A DNA stretch of 64,000 nt, taken from positions 248,001-312,000 of the forward strand of contig BCKC01000014.1 of NCBI GenBank assembly GCA_001600455.1, written 5' to 3'. Position 1 is the stretch's first letter, and each line of letters opens with the position of its first letter. Below the pieces are notes generated by a model. The model did no database searches. It was not told the origin of the DNA and was given only the letters and a program-made list of their open reading frames with translations. Below, in pieces: positions 35,571 through 47,976 of this stretch. This DNA comes from Endocalyx cinctus. Lineage: Eukaryota; Ascomycota; Sordariomycetes; Amphisphaeriales; Apiosporaceae. A program made the translations under genes and the position numbers.

Positions 35571-37933
35571 GTATATCCCATGTCAGCAAATGTAATTTGT
35601 AGCTCTAGAGAGAGAGAGAGTTTCTTCTCTTATGACATATGCCACATGGAATTATTTCCCGTAGTGTATACTTTTAAGGGTATAAGTTATATACATATAT
35701 ATTTATATGTGTAGATTATAGATCTTAAAGCAGATTCCCGAGATGCTATTATGTATTCGTCTATGTATTGTTACTTATTATTTTCCTGTATATATATATT
35801 CAATTTTGCCCACGACTTGCTTTGTATGCGAGGTTCAAGAAAGAAGAAAGGGGAAAAAAAAGATAGCGTGATAGTTGGATTAGGTATGTGCCGGCGCCGG
35901 CCGGCATTCGGTACTCGAGGGGCTGACATCTGCCTGAGTTACAGTGAGAAAAGACCCACGAGCGGCAGCGTTACTTTGTCTTGTTCATCTTGCTGTTCTC
36001 CATCTCCAACTCTTCCTCTTTTTCCTATATTATATCCAGTTTTCATTTTCATTTTCTTCTTTCTATTCTAACGAATATAGGATAAATACTTTCGGTACTA
36101 CGAAGAAGGAAATCAATCAGAACTACAACTAGAACAAGGGATGAGTAACGATATCCTTGAAATCAAAAGTCGCGATGTAATGTCATATAAAAGTGACTTG
36201 GTATAACTGCGTGCTGAGCGGGATGATAACTACTATGTACATAGTATATGTGGGAGAGGGAAGGATGCAGGTTGCAATTGCGCGAGATATGCATCTGGCG
36301 GCTGTGGGCCATTCTGGGGAAACCGGAAAGTGGGTTGACAAGAATGACATTAAGTATCACTACTGGCTGAGAAGAGACCCGGTCCAAGGTCCAAGTCCAA
36401 GATCCAAGAACCGCCATGTGTCGAAAAAATAAAAATTTTCTCGCAAGGAGAGGGCCGACCCTTTCTGTTCTCTTCTTCTAAGTTTTTTTTTTTTTTCTTT
36501 TTTTTTTTTTACAAATAAATAAAATCAGTTACTTTTTCCAAACTCCATTCTTTTGCTGTATGTGATTATGTGACGGGGCGTGAAAGGTTCGTTTCAATAT
36601 AAGTCGGTCTGCGTGATCCTGCAGGTTACGTGCGTGTCTCACGTCCTCTTAACATGCTGCATATACATCACAGACTTGCAGCAGGTGGTGTAATGTTGCG
36701 GCGCTTATATAGGCCCTACCTATCGCTAGATTTGCTCCTACCATATCATCCTAGATATCTCCCGCCCACAATTCTGCCGGGGGGGTTGAAAAATGACAAA
36801 GAAGAACAAGAAGAGAAGTGGAAGAAGAAGAGGAAGGGTATATTCCGATTAGGTGAGCTTGAGCTTCTAGAAGCCAGCTAAAAGCAGGCGCACGAGTACC
36901 TTGTCAGGCTTGTTCGGTCAAATAAGCTACAGGGTCAGATCACTTAAGCTAGTATACATCAGGTACGCAGTAAGTAATCTATACCTGGTGTATCTACGGT
37001 ACACTTCCTGCGAACACGTACATACATCGGTGAGCTATCACGCGATGAGACCAGGGTTCGAAAGAAATCTTTCTTTGGTCTGAGAGTAATACTGTTTTTT
37101 TTTTTTTTTTTGGGATAGTCTATGCGTGTAGATCGATCAAGAGTCGGTATTTATCTCGAGATACCCTTTGTGGTAGGTGAATATAATATGTTGTAGTACT
37201 TGAAATGTCCTTTTTATTATTATTATTATTTTTAAAAAAAAAAGAAGAAGATAGAGAGAGAGACAAGGGCGTTGATCGTTTAGGCGAGACGACGTACCGA
37301 GTCACCAATATTAAATGACTGTTTGATATTTATCAACATTTCAATATCTTAACTGAATTCCTTCCTGCTTGGCCTCGAGATCTATTGGATACTCGGAACT
37401 GTCAGGCCTCGTGACCATCTCGTGGCGTTTCGAAAAGAAAATCTTGTCGTAAAGGGAATCTGAAAATTAAATACTTTTCTTCTTCTATTCTTCCTCTACC
37501 TAGTACCTTTTACGATATTTATTGTCATCACCTATCCATCTTTTAAGGCTACATTTCTCGGCACCACCCTTGTACCCGTGCCACGTGGGGGGCTTCACTT
37601 TTTTTTTTTTTTTTTTTTTCCCTTTCTAACGCTAGGTTCGTACCATGTCTGCATACTATTAGAGGTACCCATACACGTATGCCGAATATACTGTGTATGG
37701 TATACGTAATAATGTAAGTACTACAAGGTAATTAATCCCCGGTTACGGTGAAAGTAAGAATTGAACATTAGATTATGGAAATGAAAGGCGCGGTGAAGGT
37801 AATAAATAATCTATGATCTATCGCAGGGGAGAATGGTCTTTTGTTACTTGGCGGTATGCTTGGAGGCAGAGAGACAGTAAGACATAGCCGTGGAGATGGA
37901 GTGAGTGAGATTAAGAGTGAACGTGTGTACGTA

Positions 37934-37936
<3 letters not shown>

Positions 37937-37969
<33 letters not shown>
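37937..37969. repeat. (AT)n microsatellite
   Basis: An uninterrupted AT dinucleotide repeat of about 33 nt. Confidence 0.95.
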
Positions 37970-37973
<4 letters not shown>

Positions 37974-38408
37974 CTAGCGTATATGTAGGATGTGGTGTAA
38001 TGAAGACAGAAAAATAGACGTAGTCGGTGATGATAACCGGTCAGATTTTAATCCCAAACAAGCTGGCAAGCAATCCAATTCAACACTTCTGATTGCTTAA
38101 ATTTAGTTATTACAGCACGTATCGTACCTAGTAGCACGTAGTTATATATATTTTTAGATACTATGAAAGTCTAGGAATAGCGCCGATACTAACTGAATCG
38201 TAATAGGAGATGAACAAATAAAACCAACAACTCCCGCGCGTTCTATTTCACCGCGTTCGTGAACCTCTCTCTCAACCCTCTTTCTCTCTTAATGCACCAA
38301 TTTAACGGCGGTGATACAAATGTTTATGGGCTTTTCTTTTCTCGTTTCTCTCTTTTAAATCTGACCGATGTGAAATTGATTTTTTTTTTTTTTTTTAATT
38401 GATTTTAG

Positions 38409-40670
38409 ATGACGATGGTGGCAGCAAAAGGCGAGAAGAAGGAGGAAACTATGAGGAAAAAGAACGTAGCCATTATTGGTGGTGGTACGTGATTCAATTT
38501 TGTCTCTTTCTCTCTCTCCCCCTTCACACATTTCTATTTCTATTATTTTTTTTTTCTTCCCCTTGTATCACGAAAACTCCCCCCACTTTCCTGCAGGCGT
38601 GAGATCAAAGCAAGTAAAGGAAAATCCTGCTTTTGCTTTTTTTTTTTTCTGTTATTTTTGTTATTTTGTCCGTTTTTGGTCAATCCCAGTGTACAACGTG
38701 CATTCTGTTTCGAAATTCTATTTTTTTTTTTTTTTTTTCGCTTGCGAGCTGCATGGGTTGGGTTACGTATACAATGGGGACGGATATACGATATATGCAA
38801 TCTACAAGGTGTCCATGTAGTTACAAGTAGCTCACGTTGATCACATTAAGTATTCGGGTTCGTATTAAGTAGCCTTTGCCGGTGAGAATATCGGTGAAGA
38901 TACTTAGCTATAGCGAAGAGAGTAGTTTAGAACAACAAAAACCCTCTAGCTAAACATATCATCCTATCGTATATTATTTAGGGCTCAGCGGTTTGGTATC
39001 TTTGAAAGAATGCCTGGCATCCGGAATCGAAGCCGAGATATTCGAAGCGCGATCGGAGCTTGGCGGTCAATGGGCCTATCAAGACGTTCCGACTACGTCC
39101 GGCCAGCGTGCCCATGTCCAGTCGGCGATATATGATGGTGTCATTATGAATTCGTGCCGAGATACCACCGGCTTCTCCGATTTCCCCCTGGATCCGGCCC
39201 GACACGGTGACTTTTTCGGCCACCGTCACATGTTACGGTACATCAACGAATACGCCGATCATTTCCGACTAAGACGACACGTCCGTCTGGGCGTCAAAGT
39301 CGTCGAATGCGTGCCCGCGTCGACCGGGAAAGAGGAAGGAGATGAAAATGATCAAAAATGGATTGTGAAAACTTCGAACACCGCGGGAGAGATCGAAGAA
39401 AAAGGCCCTTACGACGCCGTCTTCGCCGCTACCGGGTGTCGTTCCGAACCCATCGTCCCGGATTTTCAGGATATGGATTCTTTCCGGGGCGAATTCTTGC
39501 ACAGCAAATATTACCGTAAGCCCGGCAAGTTTGAGGGTAAGCGAGTCGCGCTCGTCGGGCTCGGGTCCGCCGCCGTCGACCTAGCGTGCGAGCTGGCCCC
39601 CGCGTGCGCTTCCGTCCATGTAATCACCCGTCGCGGTTCCTGGATCATTCCCCGATATGTTTTAGGCAAACCTGCCGAGGCATGGGATAGTAAGTTGTAC
39701 CCGTAGTCTTTTTTCTTTTCTTCTTCTTCATTGCTATTGGTTCATATATGACCCTAAGACACTCCTAACACATGCCATCTGCGTCATTACCTATATAGAT
39801 CGCGCCACCCAAGTTTGGCTCCCGTCTTCCCTGTCTCAGTACTTGCAAACAAAACTCCTCGACCTGGTCCAGGGTCCGCACCCGCCAGAAATCTTACCGG
39901 AACACAAGATCCTAGAGCAGAACCCTACCATCCGAGGCGACTTTCTCGAGCGGGTGCGTACGGGTACCATCCAAGCCCACCGCGCCGACGTCGACAGGTT
40001 CACCGAGACCGGCCTCGTGCTTTCCGATGGCTCGTCTCTCGACGTGGACGTCGTCATATCCTGCACGGGGTACAAGCGTACCTTGCCGTATCTCCCGGCC
40101 GACGTGCTGCGCTCACCTTCTTCCGCGAACACGAACGCGAACACGGTCGATCTCTGGCGTCTGACCGTACCCCTGCGCTACGCCAACCTCTTCGTGATCG
40201 GAATCCACGAACTGGCCGGTCCCGCACCCCCCGCCAGCGAGGCGCAAGCGCGTCTAGCGACCGCCGCCCTATCCGGAAGGATTCGCTTGCCGAACCGCTC
40301 GGAGATGGAGCGGGAGGTAGTTTCGTGGCAGAAGTGGCAAGCCAAGACGTTCGTCCGGTCGCAGCGTCACGACGTGACGGATCACTACGTCCGGTTCGTC
40401 GATAGCGTTTTATCTCCTCTGGGGGCGAACCCGACGGTCGGGCGACTGCTTAGACAGGTGTTCACCGGCGGGGAGCCGTGGAAGGCTCTCCAGACTTTCT
40501 CGGCCGTTTACTTTGGCATCACGAGCAGCGCGCAGTGGAGGCTTTGCGGTCTCGGCAGAGACGAGGCGTTCGCTCGCGAGACCGTTCTTCGGACCGTGCA
40601 GGGCAAGGATAAATTTAGCAAGAAAGAGGTGGAGTATCTGCGCTCGGGAGCCGAGAGCGATGAAGTCTAG
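38409..40670 (+). CDS. flavin-containing monooxygenase (class B)
   Basis: Exons 38409-38484, 38982-39689 and 39799-40670 join in frame to 551 residues; intron 1 (497 nt) is unusually long here. The FAD Rossmann motif VAIIGGGLSG is split by that intron (about residues 20-29). The FMO signature FRGEFLHSKYY (FxGxxxHxxxY) is near 193-203, and the NADPH motif VALVGLGSAA follows at about 213-222. ATGCRSEP precedes the signature as the usual ATG motif. It is predicted to oxygenate a soft nucleophile (N or S) or to carry out a Baeyer-Villiger-type reaction; the substrate is unknown. The nearest neighbour is the divergent methyltransferase, a common tailoring partner, but 3.4 kb separates them. Confidence 0.9.
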
Positions 40671-41275
40671 ACATCTACACTTTTTTGCCTTGTATTTTAT
40701 GTACATGTACAATTTCTTGTTTTCATCGATTCTTCATAATATCTGCTATAATACATACACCGTTTTCATACAATCTTTCAACGCTATGATCTAGAAACTT
40801 TCAACATAGGTCACACGGTGATTGAATGTAGTGGACAGAGCGTGTTCATACTTCGGCTTTCATTAACCATTCATATACGACAGGATGAAGGTATAAATCC
40901 CGTGTATAGATCACGCTTGTATTGACAAATGATAGAAAGATCCTGCGATTTACGCCTGTGTACACACCACTTAAAGGAAAGGAAGGGAAACGAAAAAAAG
41001 GAAACCTTCTCTAAACAACGCAGGAAAAAAAAGGAGACAAGATCGGTCATGAAAATCTATCGCAATAAGCACCCAGTTTAACCAGCACGCCGATATATCG
41101 CATTAGATACATATAACTTTCGAACCCTGTGACTGACTACACGACTACCATCTCCAACTAGTTCTCACAAACGATCCGCCGCGGCCGAGTCGTCCAAAAT
41201 TTCGAGGCATCGCTCGCGCAGCGAGTAAGGGGTATCGCCAACTCGAAGTAACGCTCGCTTGAGCTAACTCGCCAT
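40671..41275. other. convergent 3' spacer
   Basis: About 0.6 kb between the 3' ends of the monooxygenase and GH16 genes, with AATAAA-like and A-rich tracts. No gene was recognised. Confidence 0.45.
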
Positions 41276-42873
41276 CTATCCTCTATAGGAGCCATTACCC
41301 GTCGGCCTGTACCCGGATTCGTAGGTATAACCGCCCGGAGCGACCACCGGCGAGCCAGGTCCTCGACTGCTGTGGATGGAAGCGGCGCCCGGAGAAGCCA
41401 TTCGGGCGGGCGCGTTGGATAGGGCGGGAGAGTAACTTCGACCCACGGGGGAGACGGGCGATCCCATGCTGTGCACGCTGTTGTTTCTCGGAGGCATGCC
41501 CGCACCAGGTCCAGGGCTACCCATTCGCGTCCGGGATTCTTGATCTTGGAGAAGCGGCACCGCACCGTAAGCGGAGCCGGTAGGGTCCCAGGCTTTCTCC
41601 GGAGCGTGGCCGGCCGAGCTACCCGGAGGCGAGTCGGGAACGGCGTAGGCGGTTGTGACGGCGCCCTTGACGCCCGCGGCACCGGTGTACTCGGTGCCAT
41701 CGAAATCGAGATCGTCGGGGTTACGGCCTTCCTTCTGGAATCTCTCGAGCTCCAGACGATCCTGTTCCATCTTCTCGCGAGCAAGAGCAGCTTCGGCCTT
41801 GCCGCGACTCCTCTGCTTGAAGTAGTAGAAGATGAGAGCTATGACCAAGAGGGCTCCTACACCTGCACCGGCTCCGTAAATACCGTTCTTGGTGCTGGTA
41901 GGCAACTCGTTGAACTTTTCCGAGAGAGACTTCTCGGGCTCCTTGTTAATATTCTCCTCGGCGGTCGAGTTACCCCTATTTCGGTAAGTTAGCGCACCGT
42001 ATCCACCGACTAACGTCCGTTTTCCCGTCGTTGAACGACCGGGGGATTATAAACTTACTCAACGACCTTGATACTGGACCAGTCACCCGAGTTGTCGCTG
42101 TACGAGTATTCTTTACCGGTCGAGTAATCCTCTACCATGGCATTTTTCACGTACATGGTGAAAGGACCCTTGGTATAATCGGTGACACCACCGGCCCATT
42201 GAATTCGTCCGATGGGACCGTCCGAGTCGCCGCCGGCCCAGAGACCGATGCTCAGCTTCATAGGGGTTTGAGGATAGTACATCGAGTTGTTCGCCTCGGC
42301 CGGAGTAAGAGTTCGAACTAGGCTGCCATCTACCCACCACTCCAGCTTTTCCTTAGTCCAGATGTTGGTATAGTTGTGGTACTCGTCGAAAACGGAACCG
42401 GGGACCGGGTGGTAGCCACCGTTGTTGAAATCATCGCGCCCCTTGCCGAAGTAGTTGGAGGCGACGTGGGTCGAGTTAGTACCGAAGAATTCCCAGTCGA
42501 CCTCGTCCAGCACGTCGGAGGAATAGACGATGGAACTGATGATACCTTGACCGGTGGCGGCCTTCATCCAAACTTCGGTGCGCCCCCAGAAGAAGTAGAA
42601 GTTAGAAATTAGGGTGGGCGATTCTCCTTTTTCATTGATCGCCAGGATGGCGCCTTGGTCGGCATCGTAATCGACGGTACCGGCGGTGATATTCCAGGTA
42701 CCATCCGGAGGTGTGCTGTTGAAAATGAAGTTGTGACTGGTACCCAGCGCGGGATCGGGAGGACAAGTTTCGTTCAGAGGTGAACAGTCGGTGGTGAGCT
42801 GCGCGTAGACGGGAGAAGAGAAGATACAAGCCAACAGCCCAAGGGCCGAGGCATAGGTCGAGGGAGACCGCAT
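41276..42873 (-). CDS. GH16 CRH-type cell-wall transglycosylase, membrane-anchored
   Basis: Exons 42059-42873 and 41276-41975 give 504 residues. A signal peptide (about 1-24) is followed by a Cys-containing segment and a GH16 domain with catalytic DEVDWEFFG (Glu124, Asp126, Glu128). FFWGRTEVWMKAATGQGIISS and LEWWVDGSLVRTL are typical of Crh1/Utr2-like chitin-glucan transglycosylases that cross-link the wall. Instead of a GPI signal there is a transmembrane helix near residues 303-325 (AGVGALLVIALIFYYFK) and a Pro/Gly/Ser-rich, probably cytosolic tail of about 180 residues. In Ascomycota such CRH1-family members exist, so this is a variant of a known type. It is the first of three carbohydrate-active genes in the same orientation. 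Confidence 0.9.
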
Positions 42874-44983
42874 ACTGGGAAGAGGAATAGAGATAGACTA
42901 AAGGGAGAGAGAATATTGTAGATCAAAGGCCTCTAGATCAAGTTCGTTCCCTTTTCGTTCCCTTTCTTCGGGGGGTTTTTTTTTTCTGAACCCAACCTCG
43001 AGATTATGTCTCACCTTGCCAGTTGTTGGATGGGGACAAAGGGCGGGATTAATCTCGCGGAGAAAAGAAAAGAAGAAAAAGAAGGTTATCTAATATATTA
43101 AGATCAAATCGATTTAATTCAGATTATACAATATATATTCAAAGCATACTTAGTCACCGGGACTGGTACGGTAAATGATATATTATTTCTGGTAAATCGG
43201 ATGTGATAAACGTCGATAGAAAGGGGAATATTGGTTTCAAGGGGGCGAATTATTGGTGTCGTGTTGCGAAAGTTGTACTACGTGTGTGTTACCGTACCTA
43301 AAATGAGTGAAGGTAGATCAACAAAGACAGGGTAAAAAAGGAAAGAATAGCGTGACCAGTGATTTAAGAGAGATGGAAAAGAGTGTAATTGTCCACTAAA
43401 TGTGATTTTTCTTCTTCTTTTAATCCGAATAGGTTTTAAAAGGGAGAGAAGAAAAACAATGATGATCCCTTGTCTGCGAAAAAGAGTGACACCGAGAAGA
43501 GAGTGAATAGGAAAAGGTGGGAATTGAAGAAAGAAAAAAAAAGCCAAGAGCGAGGGATATATCTGGCGACGAGATAGGAGTCTGAAATTCAGGGGCACTT
43601 GGCTATAGCGGCACTTAGTACACTACCGTGTCCACGGGTACGTCTATACTATGCTACAGTTCCTGCTATGTATACTACGTACTGTACTACGCGCTAATAC
43701 TACAAGAGTTGTACCCGTGGACCGTACTATATACAGTATTATACTACTTAGCCGTACTATACTGCTTTGTTATTGAATAGGAATGTGGGGTTCATGGCAC
43801 TTGAAAGATGCTTAACTAATTTAACGAGATTGTGATGTGAGTCCGGGGTACTTTGATCTAAGTGGATTACTAGCCTAAGATAAGAAGCAAACCCGCCAAT
43901 TATATTATTTTATTAGGTATCATCGGATATCATTCTGTATATCATTCTGTACGCTACGTACCGTCTTAGTATAGCATAATCTCCATCGTGGATAGATAGC
44001 GCGAATCACCTTAATACATCGGTGTTCCTGCATTAGTACTCTACATAAATTACCTGGTCAATATACGTAAAGAATGCCGCCCGTCCCTTATAATAGTTTA
44101 TCCGCGTTAGTGTAACCGCTACTGCTATACAGTATAACCTTGTACCTGGTAATGCTACAAGTAATAAAAACTATGTCGTCATTGGTTTCATAGTAAAAGG
44201 GTTCTACTTTGTACTTGTAAATATTGCCCATATCCATCTGTGGACCTGTCGACTTTGCTCGTGATGGATATTTAATCATAAAAGTACCTGTCAGCCTATT
44301 AACTTGATGCCTTCTCTTCTGTTTTTTTTTTTTTTTTTTCTTCTACGGTTTATCGATACTAAACGACGATGCAGAAAGATGGATCTCCAAATATTTCGAC
44401 ACATTCCAAGCACAAACCCACCCACTCTCAATATTGGCGTATACAGCACAGTATGTATTCAGTATATGTAGTATGGAGGTATCCAACCCCCATCTTTTTT
44501 ATTCTCTCTCTTCCTTTCCAATGAGCGTACGAGTTACATACATAAGAAGAGGGAAAAAATCATGATAATAATAAAAGCCCCAGTCCAATCTAAGAATTTT
44601 TCATAACAATGGAACCCCAATAAAGCAACCGAAAATGCATATAAATTAGTTAAGCCTCGTTTCAAATCCAATTATTCTGAACAAAGGAATCCGCCAAGTT
44701 TCATCACACCTAACCAGGCATCCAGACAGCCCAGGGTCCATGGAAAAAAAAAAAGAGAAGTAATAATAAGTACGTAATCAATCATCTGGTCTATCGTAAA
44801 TATTATGAATTATTATTTCATCGTCCCACTTAAAAGGAAAAAATAAATAAATAAATAAATGGGTGAAAGACAAGAATAGTAGAGACGAAAGGAGGCCAAG
44901 AAATACTATGCGGACGATAAACTTTCTCTCTTCTCCTTCTTTCCCTTTCTTTCTTTTTTTTCTTTCCCCATTTTATTTGCTTT
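42874..44983. other. 2.1-kb spacer with inverted repeat
   Basis: AT-rich. It contains the inverted pair of the dispersed motif (43630-43722), a T tract near 44322-44339 and TTTATT/AATAAA repeats near 44840-44865. No gene was recognised. Confidence 0.5.
43630..43722. repeat. 12-bp perfect inverted repeat of the dispersed motif
   Basis: GTCCACGGGTAC (43630-43641) and GTACCCGTGGAC (43711-43722) face each other across 69 nt of TA-rich sequence. CGT lies immediately outside each arm. The layout recalls a tiny MITE-like element, but no transposase or clear target-site duplication is visible. Confidence 0.65.
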
Positions 44984-47976
44984 TTACCAAGAGAATGTCA
45001 TGAGAGCCGGATTTAAAGCGATCGGGAGGAGAAAATGACTAACAGCCACCGTTGACATGGGAAGAATCGCGACGAAATCCGTAATGTGCCAACTATGAGG
45101 AATAAAAGGAGCTAGAGCTAGGATAATAATCCCAGCTATAAATGCTAACGAGAAGATGATAGACACTTTGAACTATTATAACAAAATTCATCCTTGAATT
45201 AGTAATTTGATACGAAAACGAAGCAGAAAAAGAGACTAAGGCAGCTGATTACTTACCTTCCTCAAAACTTTGGGTATCTCGATAAAGAAATTCGAAAATT
45301 CGGCCTCCTTAGAGGTCGCTCCCCACGTCATATCGATCTCGAACATATGGCACAGAAGAGCCTGGCTCACGTGAAGTGACAGACCGCCGAGGAAAATGAC
45401 GAGCATGAAGGTCCACTTGAAATTGAGGATAAGATTCGAGATTAACGGTCCCTCCCCTGCCCTGTATCTCATGATCGCCAGGGCCACGTTTCCCAACCCG
45501 TTGAATACGATGATAATCGAGAACCAAACCTTCCAAGAGTCGATATAGTACTTGTCCAAAAGACCGTTGAACCACCCGATAAGGAAGTAATTGGCCGTCG
45601 TCAAGATCCACGCCGCCCCGATCGCGTAGTAGGTCCCGATATACGACGTCACCGTGATCTTGGACGGGAACGGTATGCTAGAGGTTAGGAATCGTCGAAA
45701 CAGGGGCGTGAAGGGTCCTTTCCAGAGCCATTTTCGGATCGGGTGGAATATGAGCTCGTTACATCCGTACGCGTACTTCTCCCACCGAGCTAGCTCGTCG
45801 TAGACCGTCAGCGAGACCCCTTCTTTGAAGCCCTCTCCGGCCCAAGCGGCTAGACGGATGATATAACCGTCGCACTGCAGACGAAGGGACATGTCGAAAT
45901 CCTCCGACACGTGCGACTCGGACCAAAACTTCTCGTACCCGTCCTCGTCCGTATACGAGACTTGCTGGATCGCACTCCACCGAAGGACCGCGTTGTGACC
46001 CACGAACGGAGCGACGTCGCCGTTGGAGACACAATATTTGATAGCCGTGTAGATAAGATTGGTAAAGAAAGTGATCCCGTTTTCGAAATACGTGTGGACA
46101 ACCTGCATCACGCCGGATGAAAATTGCAAGATACCCACGTTCGGGGACTGCTCCATTTCCGACACGGCATCCAACAAGCAGTCGGATGGAACACGAGTAT
46201 CCGAGTCAACTAGCGATAGTATATAAGTTTCTATTCACATTCTCCGTACATCTAACATCGTCGGGACTTGATAAAAATGGGTCTTCGGGGGGGGGGGGGG
46301 NGGTAATTACAGAGAAGACAGATGAAGGAGGGGTTAAAAAAACAAGAACTCACTGATTAGGATGTAATCTCCAATACGGATGTTACCATCAGCCCAGGCC
46401 CTTCCGTCTTCCTCCAAAACCTCACCGAGAGCAGCCTCGTAAGCCTGAGCTTCGTCGATCTGAGACCATTCCGGTGGGCGGTTGATGAGCGCAAGCTTGT
46501 CCTCTACCTTGCACGAAATCATGAGGGCGAAGTTCATGTTGGAAGCCTTCTTAAACTTGCCTCGCCGCAAGAAGCCGTTCTCGCCATGCTTTGGTCTAGC
46601 GACCCATCCGATCGAGTGGTCGGCGTAAAAATCGATCCGCGCTTGTCGCTCGTCCTCCGGCAGCAGCTGCAACCCGTCGTCGTTGACGAACATGTTGGCC
46701 GAGCCGCCTTGGAGCTCGTACGTGCTAATGGCTTGCTTGATGGAGCGCACCGTCGGGGCGATGACGGCGCTCAGCCCTTCCTTGTATACGGGACATTGGA
46801 CGGTAACGTGCGGAAGAGATCCCCTCTTCAGCCTCGGAGGTAGGCGAGCCGAGTAGAATTTAGAATTCACGGTGATTTGTCGAATCGGGCCGAATATCTG
46901 ACACAGAGATCCGATGATGACCTGGGCGAAGAAAAGCGTGAAGAAGACCTGTATCGGAGCTAAACCCAACAGGGCTAGACGTACGTAGGTTTTGTCGACG
47001 GCCGTTTCGATGGCAAGTTCTCGCCAGGCACCGCCTAGAGATATGACGACGAGAATGAGGACGAGGCCGATCAGTAACGAATTCAGCAAGTGAATAGGTC
47101 GCGCCTCGGGCTTGATCTCGCCGCTCTCTTCGTCTATTTCCACTTCGGCGAACGTAGCTCCTCCCTTCTTCTCGTCGTCGCCGCCCACGTCTTCCGACGT
47201 CTGCCAGACAATCTCCATGAGCTGAGATTCGATGCTCTTCACGCGCGAGATTAGGTGGAGAGCATCGTCGTCCCACACCACGAGAAGGGCCTCGGAGGCG
47301 ACGAAAGCGGCGAATTGATGCTTTCTCGCGCGCGGAAGGTCTTCGAGAGTAGGAAGGATCTGAAGTCTCTGGCCGTTCATCAAGGGCACGTCTACGGCGT
47401 CGGGTTGATAGTTCAAAAAACTCTTGATGATTCGAGAGTTTACCGTCATGGCGCACTGGGATATCGTGTCAGAAGGAGATGACTGAAAACAGCGCGAGGT
47501 GGATGAAGACAAACCTGGACGTTCAACGCGGCACAAGCGGCGGCGAAAGTTGAGCTCGTCAATTGGGAGGGGCAAGCGAGGTATTCACCCCGACTTTTTC
47601 GCAGGACGACGCCCTCGACCTCTCCAGAACCATCCGAGACCCAGAGATGAGAACACTGTTGCTGGTATAAATAGTTGACCATAACTTCGTGCCTGATATC
47701 GTCCAAGAACATGCCGGTGGTCATGGAGCGCGAGGAACGGGCACTGACGGAGGCCCTGGACGAGTTCAGGTGGGGTGGCGTAGGAGCCTGAAGGTCCATG
47801 AACGTGTTATGACGTGCCGACGGACCTGCCGGCGGTTTCTCGGAAAACACTCCCGAGCCGGGGGCCTGCGTTGCGGCAGCGCCTAGAGCGGAACCCGAAG
47901 TAGCTGCAGAAACCTTCTTCTTTTCATTCGTTTCCCCTCCAGGCCGCTGGGCCTTGAAATAATTTGAGAGCCCCAT
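44984..47976 (-). CDS. family 2 glycosyltransferase, processive, multi-pass membrane protein
   Basis: Exons 47515-47976, 46354-47455, 45257-46209 and 44984-45172 sum to 901 residues. A Ser/Ala/Pro-rich cytosolic N-terminus is followed by two hydrophobic segments (LLNSLLIGLVLILVVISLGG; LALLGLAPIQVFFTLFFAQVI). The GT2 domain has HVTVQCPVYKEGL, MFVNDDG, SDTRVPSDC (D-x-D region) and SEDFDMSLRLQ (catalytic ED). Several membrane helices complete the protein. The QxxRW position of processive synthases reads ELARW. The fold resembles cellulose/chitin/hyaluronan synthases; the product is unknown. It may correspond to the conserved fungal GT2 reported as needed for hyphal growth on surfaces in plant pathogens, but that link is from memory and unverified. 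Intron 2 contains a poly-G run with an N (46301). Confidence 0.85.
46287..46301. other. poly-G run ending in N inside an intron
   Basis: A G run of about 14 followed by an N, within intron 46210-46353 of the GT2 gene. The length is uncertain, but the coding sequence is unaffected. Confidence 0.9.

Larger units (their letters stand above)
34967..38408. other. 3.4-kb divergent spacer
   Basis: Lies between the methyltransferase and monooxygenase starts. It contains the exact TCCACGGGTA motif (35561), TAGGTA patches, an (AT)n repeat (37937-37969) and several T tracts. No gene was recognised. Confidence 0.5.

Noticed and set aside
38543..38840. Reading frames within the 497-nt intron of the monooxygenase gene
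   Set aside because: Low-complexity Phe/Lys-rich translations of T/A tracts, not proteins.
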